Positions 61,524 through 64,000 of a stretch of 64,000 nucleotides of DNA are shown piece after piece. Position numbers and translations under genes: made by a program. The notes under the pieces are model-generated. The model had not been told where the DNA came from. It saw only the letters and a program-made list of their open reading frames with translations, and searched no databases. The stretch spans positions 275,888 through 339,887 of the forward strand of contig FONB01000001.1 in the NCBI GenBank assembly GCA_900112785.1, in the 5' to 3' direction. Within the stretch, counting starts at the first letter, position 1, and the number at the start of each line of letters is the position of its first letter. Source of the DNA: Phytobacter palmae. Its GTDB lineage: Bacteria; Pseudomonadota; Gammaproteobacteria; Enterobacterales; Enterobacteriaceae.

Positions 61524-62312
61524 TTATTTGAGAGTGCAGTCTCCGCATTGCTGAACATCTGGCAAGCGATATCGCTGGCAACAGGTACGCCTGACCAGCA
61601 CGCCATCACGGGGAACGACAGTCCGCCATAAGGGGTTGTCGTTACCGTTCGAAAGCTGTTTTTCGAAGAAGCAGAACTGGCGCAGCGTGGTGACCCGCTC
61701 ATCACCCAGCAAAGGCTTCATTTCGCCCAGGCACCAGTTAATCAGATACCCCGTATTGCTCCAGATAAGCTTACCGTTGATCTCGCCGGTAGCTTCCAGT
61801 GCCGCTACGACGGGGGCCATCGCCCGAACGATTAATGCCTCAATACGAGGGATATCACCCTGCGCCGTCAGAGCCTCATCCTGCTCTATATCCATCCAGA
61901 AGCAGGCGGCGCGGCCGGTTTCATGAAACTCGACATGCAGATGTTCCGGGGAAAGGTCCAGGGCAATTTTTTGCGTTAATAAGGCTACCAGCAGGGGGGG
62001 CACCATCAGGCCGAGGTACCACTGAGCCCATAATGACAGCAGCGGTTTGCCTTCACGCGGCAGTGTCGGCTGCTTTAGGTAGATATGATTTGCGTAAGTT
62101 GTCCGTAGTGACTGTAAACGATCCGGTCGCGCCCATTGCGTAAGGGTTAGCGCCTGTTGTGGCGGAAGTTCGTTCAGCTTAATGAAATCGAGAAGATGAG
62201 GGCGCAGGCGGGCAAGGATATCGCGCACTTCATTCGCCAGAGTGTCGCTCTCAGTAAAAAGCCTCGCCTGGCGGATCACAAATTCATTAACGGGTACGCA
62301 ACGATAAGCCAT
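61524..62312 (-). CDS. fhuF: Ferric siderophore reductase FhuF
   Basis: This 262-residue cytoplasmic protein (same length as E. coli FhuF) binds a [2Fe-2S] cluster through the unusual C-terminal pattern CC-x10-CxxC (RTCCQRYRL then QQCGDCTLK) and reduces ferric hydroxamate siderophores to release iron. LSLWAQWYLGLMVPPLL and LIWSNTGYLINWCLGEMKPLLG are family segments. A Fur-box-like site lies 20-40 bp upstream. It would act after import through the FoxA-like receptor and ABC transporter in this window. Confidence 0.93.
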   Translation of the reverse strand: MAYRCVPVNEFVIRQARLFTESDTLANEVRDILARLRPHLLDFIKLNELPPQQALTLTQWARPDRLQSLRTTYANHIYLKQPTLPREGKPLLSLWAQWYLGLMVPPLLVALLTQKIALDLSPEHLHVEFHETGRAACFWMDIEQDEALTAQGDIPRIEALIVRAMAPVVAALEATGEINGKLIWSNTGYLINWCLGEMKPLLGDERVTTLRQFCFFEKQLSNGNDNPLWRTVVPRDGVLVRRTCCQRYRLPDVQQCGDCTLK

Positions 62313-62332
62313 AGTGTCAGAAAGATAGAAAT

Positions 62333-62351
62333 CTAAATGATAATGATTTCT
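62333..62351. promoter_or_regulatory. Fur box of fhuF
   Basis: The sequence around AAATGATAATGATTTCT contains GATAATGAT, and 12 of 19 positions match the Fur consensus. It starts 21 bp upstream of the fhuF start. Confidence 0.72.
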
Positions 62352-62416
62352 AATCCTAGCGAGAGGCTATACCTATAGCAAGATGTTTATCGTAAAGCCA
62401 GCCTGGACAGGCCGAA

Positions 62417-63481
62417 TCAGGCGACCTGCAAGTCACTGCTGACGAGAATACTGTTCCGTCCCTGATGTTTCGCTTCGTACAAGGCTTTATCTGCTTTATC
62501 GAGTGCGTCCTCGATGTCGCCATCTTCCAGCGGCGCAATGCCAATACTCACAGTGACGTTAGTCGCTACACTCTCATTAAACATATGGGGAATTTTCAGA
62601 TCGTAAACGTGCTGACGAATCCGCTCCGCCGCAACGCGAGCGCGTTCCAGGTCGACACTGTTTAATAAGATCAGAAACTCTTCACCACCGAAGCGGGCGA
62701 CAATATCTCTGGAGCGCACTGCATTACGAATGGCAGCAGAAACACGAATTAACGCCTGGTCACCCATCATATGACCGTAGTGATCGTTATAAGCTTTGAA
62801 GTGGTCGATATCCAGCAGTAGCACAAAGCGGGTACCGTCATCGAGCGCCAGGAGATTGTCGAGCTTGTTTTGCAGGCCACGGCGGTTGTAGAGCCCGGTG
62901 AGCGGATCGAGCATACTCAAATCATTCAGCGTCTTACGCTCCTGCATCAGACGATACATCAGAGCCTGCGAGAAGTTATCGTTGCGCTTTTGAATCACAT
63001 GCTGAATAGCAATCCCGATCATGGGGAGTGCAAAAGCATAGATAATCCGCAGTGTTATTTCACCGCTGCTTAACCAGAAGCACCCCATGAAGGAAGGCAA
63101 AGAGTGCAACATAAATGCAATGATATTATTAGAGAAAGCAAGCGAACCAATAAATAAAACACTTAATAGGGCGATAAGGAGGTAGGTTGAATCATTATCT
63201 CCTGATTCCAGAGATTTAATAATGATATGCCACGCCCACATACAGCCAAATAAAAATGAGATCAGCGTAATATTTATTTTCTTTTTTGGAAATTTCCAGT
63301 GCCAGAGCAAGCCAGCCAGGCTTGACGCCAGGATCAGGCATATGGGCAACGTAAACGCACGCAGATTATAAAGTGGCAGTGCGATCGAAAAAATGGCCGA
63401 AATGGTATTAAGTAGCAAAAAGAGTCGCACAGATAAGCGATATTTCTTGTTACAAAGGGATTGCCAGGAGTGTGGTGTCAT
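62417..63481 (-). CDS. Membrane-bound diguanylate cyclase
   Basis: This 354-residue protein has five to six N-terminal membrane helices (about residues 20-170, for example LFLLLNTISAIFSIALPLYNL) and a C-terminal GGDEF domain (about 195-350). The active site is FGGEEF, preceded by the inhibitory I-site RSRD five residues upstream, so it should make cyclic di-GMP with product inhibition. MLDPLTGLYNRRG and DIDHFKAYNDHYGHMMGD are family motifs. ATG at 63481 is preferred; a TTG at 63532 in frame is the alternative. The sensed signal is unknown. Confidence 0.88.
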   Translation of the reverse strand: MTPHSWQSLCNKKYRLSVRLFLLLNTISAIFSIALPLYNLRAFTLPICLILASSLAGLLWHWKFPKKKINITLISFLFGCMWAWHIIIKSLESGDNDSTYLLIALLSVLFIGSLAFSNNIIAFMLHSLPSFMGCFWLSSGEITLRIIYAFALPMIGIAIQHVIQKRNDNFSQALMYRLMQERKTLNDLSMLDPLTGLYNRRGLQNKLDNLLALDDGTRFVLLLDIDHFKAYNDHYGHMMGDQALIRVSAAIRNAVRSRDIVARFGGEEFLILLNSVDLERARVAAERIRQHVYDLKIPHMFNESVATNVTVSIGIAPLEDGDIEDALDKADKALYEAKHQGRNSILVSSDLQVA

Positions 63482-63697
63482 ATTTAAAAAAGTCGTTATT
63501 AATCTGCAATATAAAATTGAACTGGTTGCCAAAGTGAAAAATAACGCGAAGAAAGGTTACCGCGAAAAAAAAGCAATTTTTAAGATTTAATTAAGTGGTG
63601 CTTAATTTATCACCTTCGGCAATCCCTGTCACCAGAAGATGCGTAAAGTTCATACCGATTCGCTGGCTATGCTGACAAATGAGAAAACATATCATAT

Positions 63698-63716
63698 GAT
63701 ATTGGTTATCATTATC
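63698..63716. promoter_or_regulatory. Fur box of yjjZ
   Basis: GATATTGGTTATCATTATC matches 16 of 19 positions of the Fur consensus, the best site in the window, and ends 18 bp before the yjjZ start codon. Confidence 0.85.
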
Positions 63717-63734
63717 GTTGTGAGAGTCTAAAGC

Positions 63735-63974
63735 ATGCTGCAACGCGCTCTGGGTAGTGGATGGGCAATCTTGCTGGCCGGGTTTATCGTCGCGATAATG
63801 GCCTTTGCGGGTCTTTCCGCAGGAGCCTGGCGCTCGGTGATTGTCATTGGTTTGTTGCTAACGCCCGCAATGCTTTATCACAAAAGATTACGTCATTTTG
63901 TTTTACTGCCGTCAGGGATTGCGCTTGTCGGGGGGATAATGCTGGTAATGCTGAATTTGAAGTGGCTGATGTAA
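63735..63974 (+). CDS. yjjZ: Small membrane protein YjjZ (DUF1435)
   Basis: This 79-residue protein has two to three hydrophobic segments (GWAILLAGFIVAIMAFAGL, SVIVIGLLLTPAMLYHK, FVLLPSGIALVGGIMLVMLNL) and resembles E. coli YjjZ (DUF1435). The strong Fur box in its promoter and the neighbouring fhuF indicate iron-limited expression. Function is unknown; the family has been noted next to fhuF in E. coli. Confidence 0.82.
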   Translation: MLQRALGSGWAILLAGFIVAIMAFAGLSAGAWRSVIVIGLLLTPAMLYHKRLRHFVLLPSGIALVGGIMLVMLNLKWLM

Positions 63975-64000
63975 CACAAAGGTGACGCAGGGAAGTTATA

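Overview
This 64 kb window is chromosomal DNA of a member of the Enterobacteriaceae, of the Enterobacter/Kosakonia/Citrobacter kind. The evidence is near-E. coli-grade homologues (roxA, mtr, mdtM, btsT, tsr, opgB, dnaC, dnaT, yjjB, yjjP, yjjQ, bglJ, fhuF), REP-type palindromes between genes, a chromosomal fosA, and the order btsT - tsr - opgB - yjjA - dnaC - dnaT - yjjB - yjjP - yjjQ - bglJ - fhuF - yjjZ of the E. coli 98-99 minute region. Species cannot be fixed from sequence reading alone.

Layout. 1-3.9 kb: the 3' part of roxA, then a tryptophanase operon with a readable TnaC leader peptide, a Proteus-like TnaA and an Mtr-type permease. 4.1-8.8 kb: a convergent restriction-modification pair strongly resembling Eco57I. 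9-22 kb: an iron-uptake region with a TonB receptor divergent from a four-gene siderophore ABC operon that ends in an RpiR/SIS regulator, a TetR gene, a low-GC muramidase plus LprI-like immunity pair, and an AraC regulator with a FoxA-like receptor. 22-28 kb: a MocR regulator, a DUF1127 protein, a ClpP-like protease, a DUF1176 protein, a quinone reductase with LysR, and fosA. 28-31.4 kb: a methyltransferase/TetR pair, then a three-gene module (HExxH metallopeptidase, lipoprotein, ankyrin protein) that looks like an orphan secreted-effector and immunity locus. 31.9-35.6 kb: an MDR oxidoreductase and a MarR/HlyD/DUF2955 efflux operon. 35.6-44.5 kb: yji genes (DUF3343-yjiL-yjiM, mdtM, yjiN, yjiA, yjiX) with an inserted RmuC-like gene and a gene resembling uracil-DNA glycosylases. 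44.7-59.3 kb: the conserved btsT-to-bglJ block, in which an ohr-ohrR-tetR module separates dnaT from yjjB. 59.3-64 kb: a YbaK-like deacylase, a degenerate PTS EIIB fragment with an orphan EIIC, fhuF, a diguanylate cyclase and yjjZ.

How the genes work together. Fur-box-like sites precede both TonB receptors, the ABC operon, fhuF, yjjZ and probably the AraC gene, so iron acquisition (uptake, periplasmic binding, inner-membrane transport, ferric reduction by FhuF) is the main theme. A second theme is competition and defence: the Eco57I-like system and two effector/immunity-like loci, with no type VI structural genes in view. A third is carbon and amino-acid sensing: the tna operon, BtsT pyruvate uptake, Tsr serine chemotaxis with a clear sigma-28 promoter and a CRP site between them, and a decaying cellobiose-type PTS.

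All function calls come from reading protein motifs and recalled family sequences; no database search was run.
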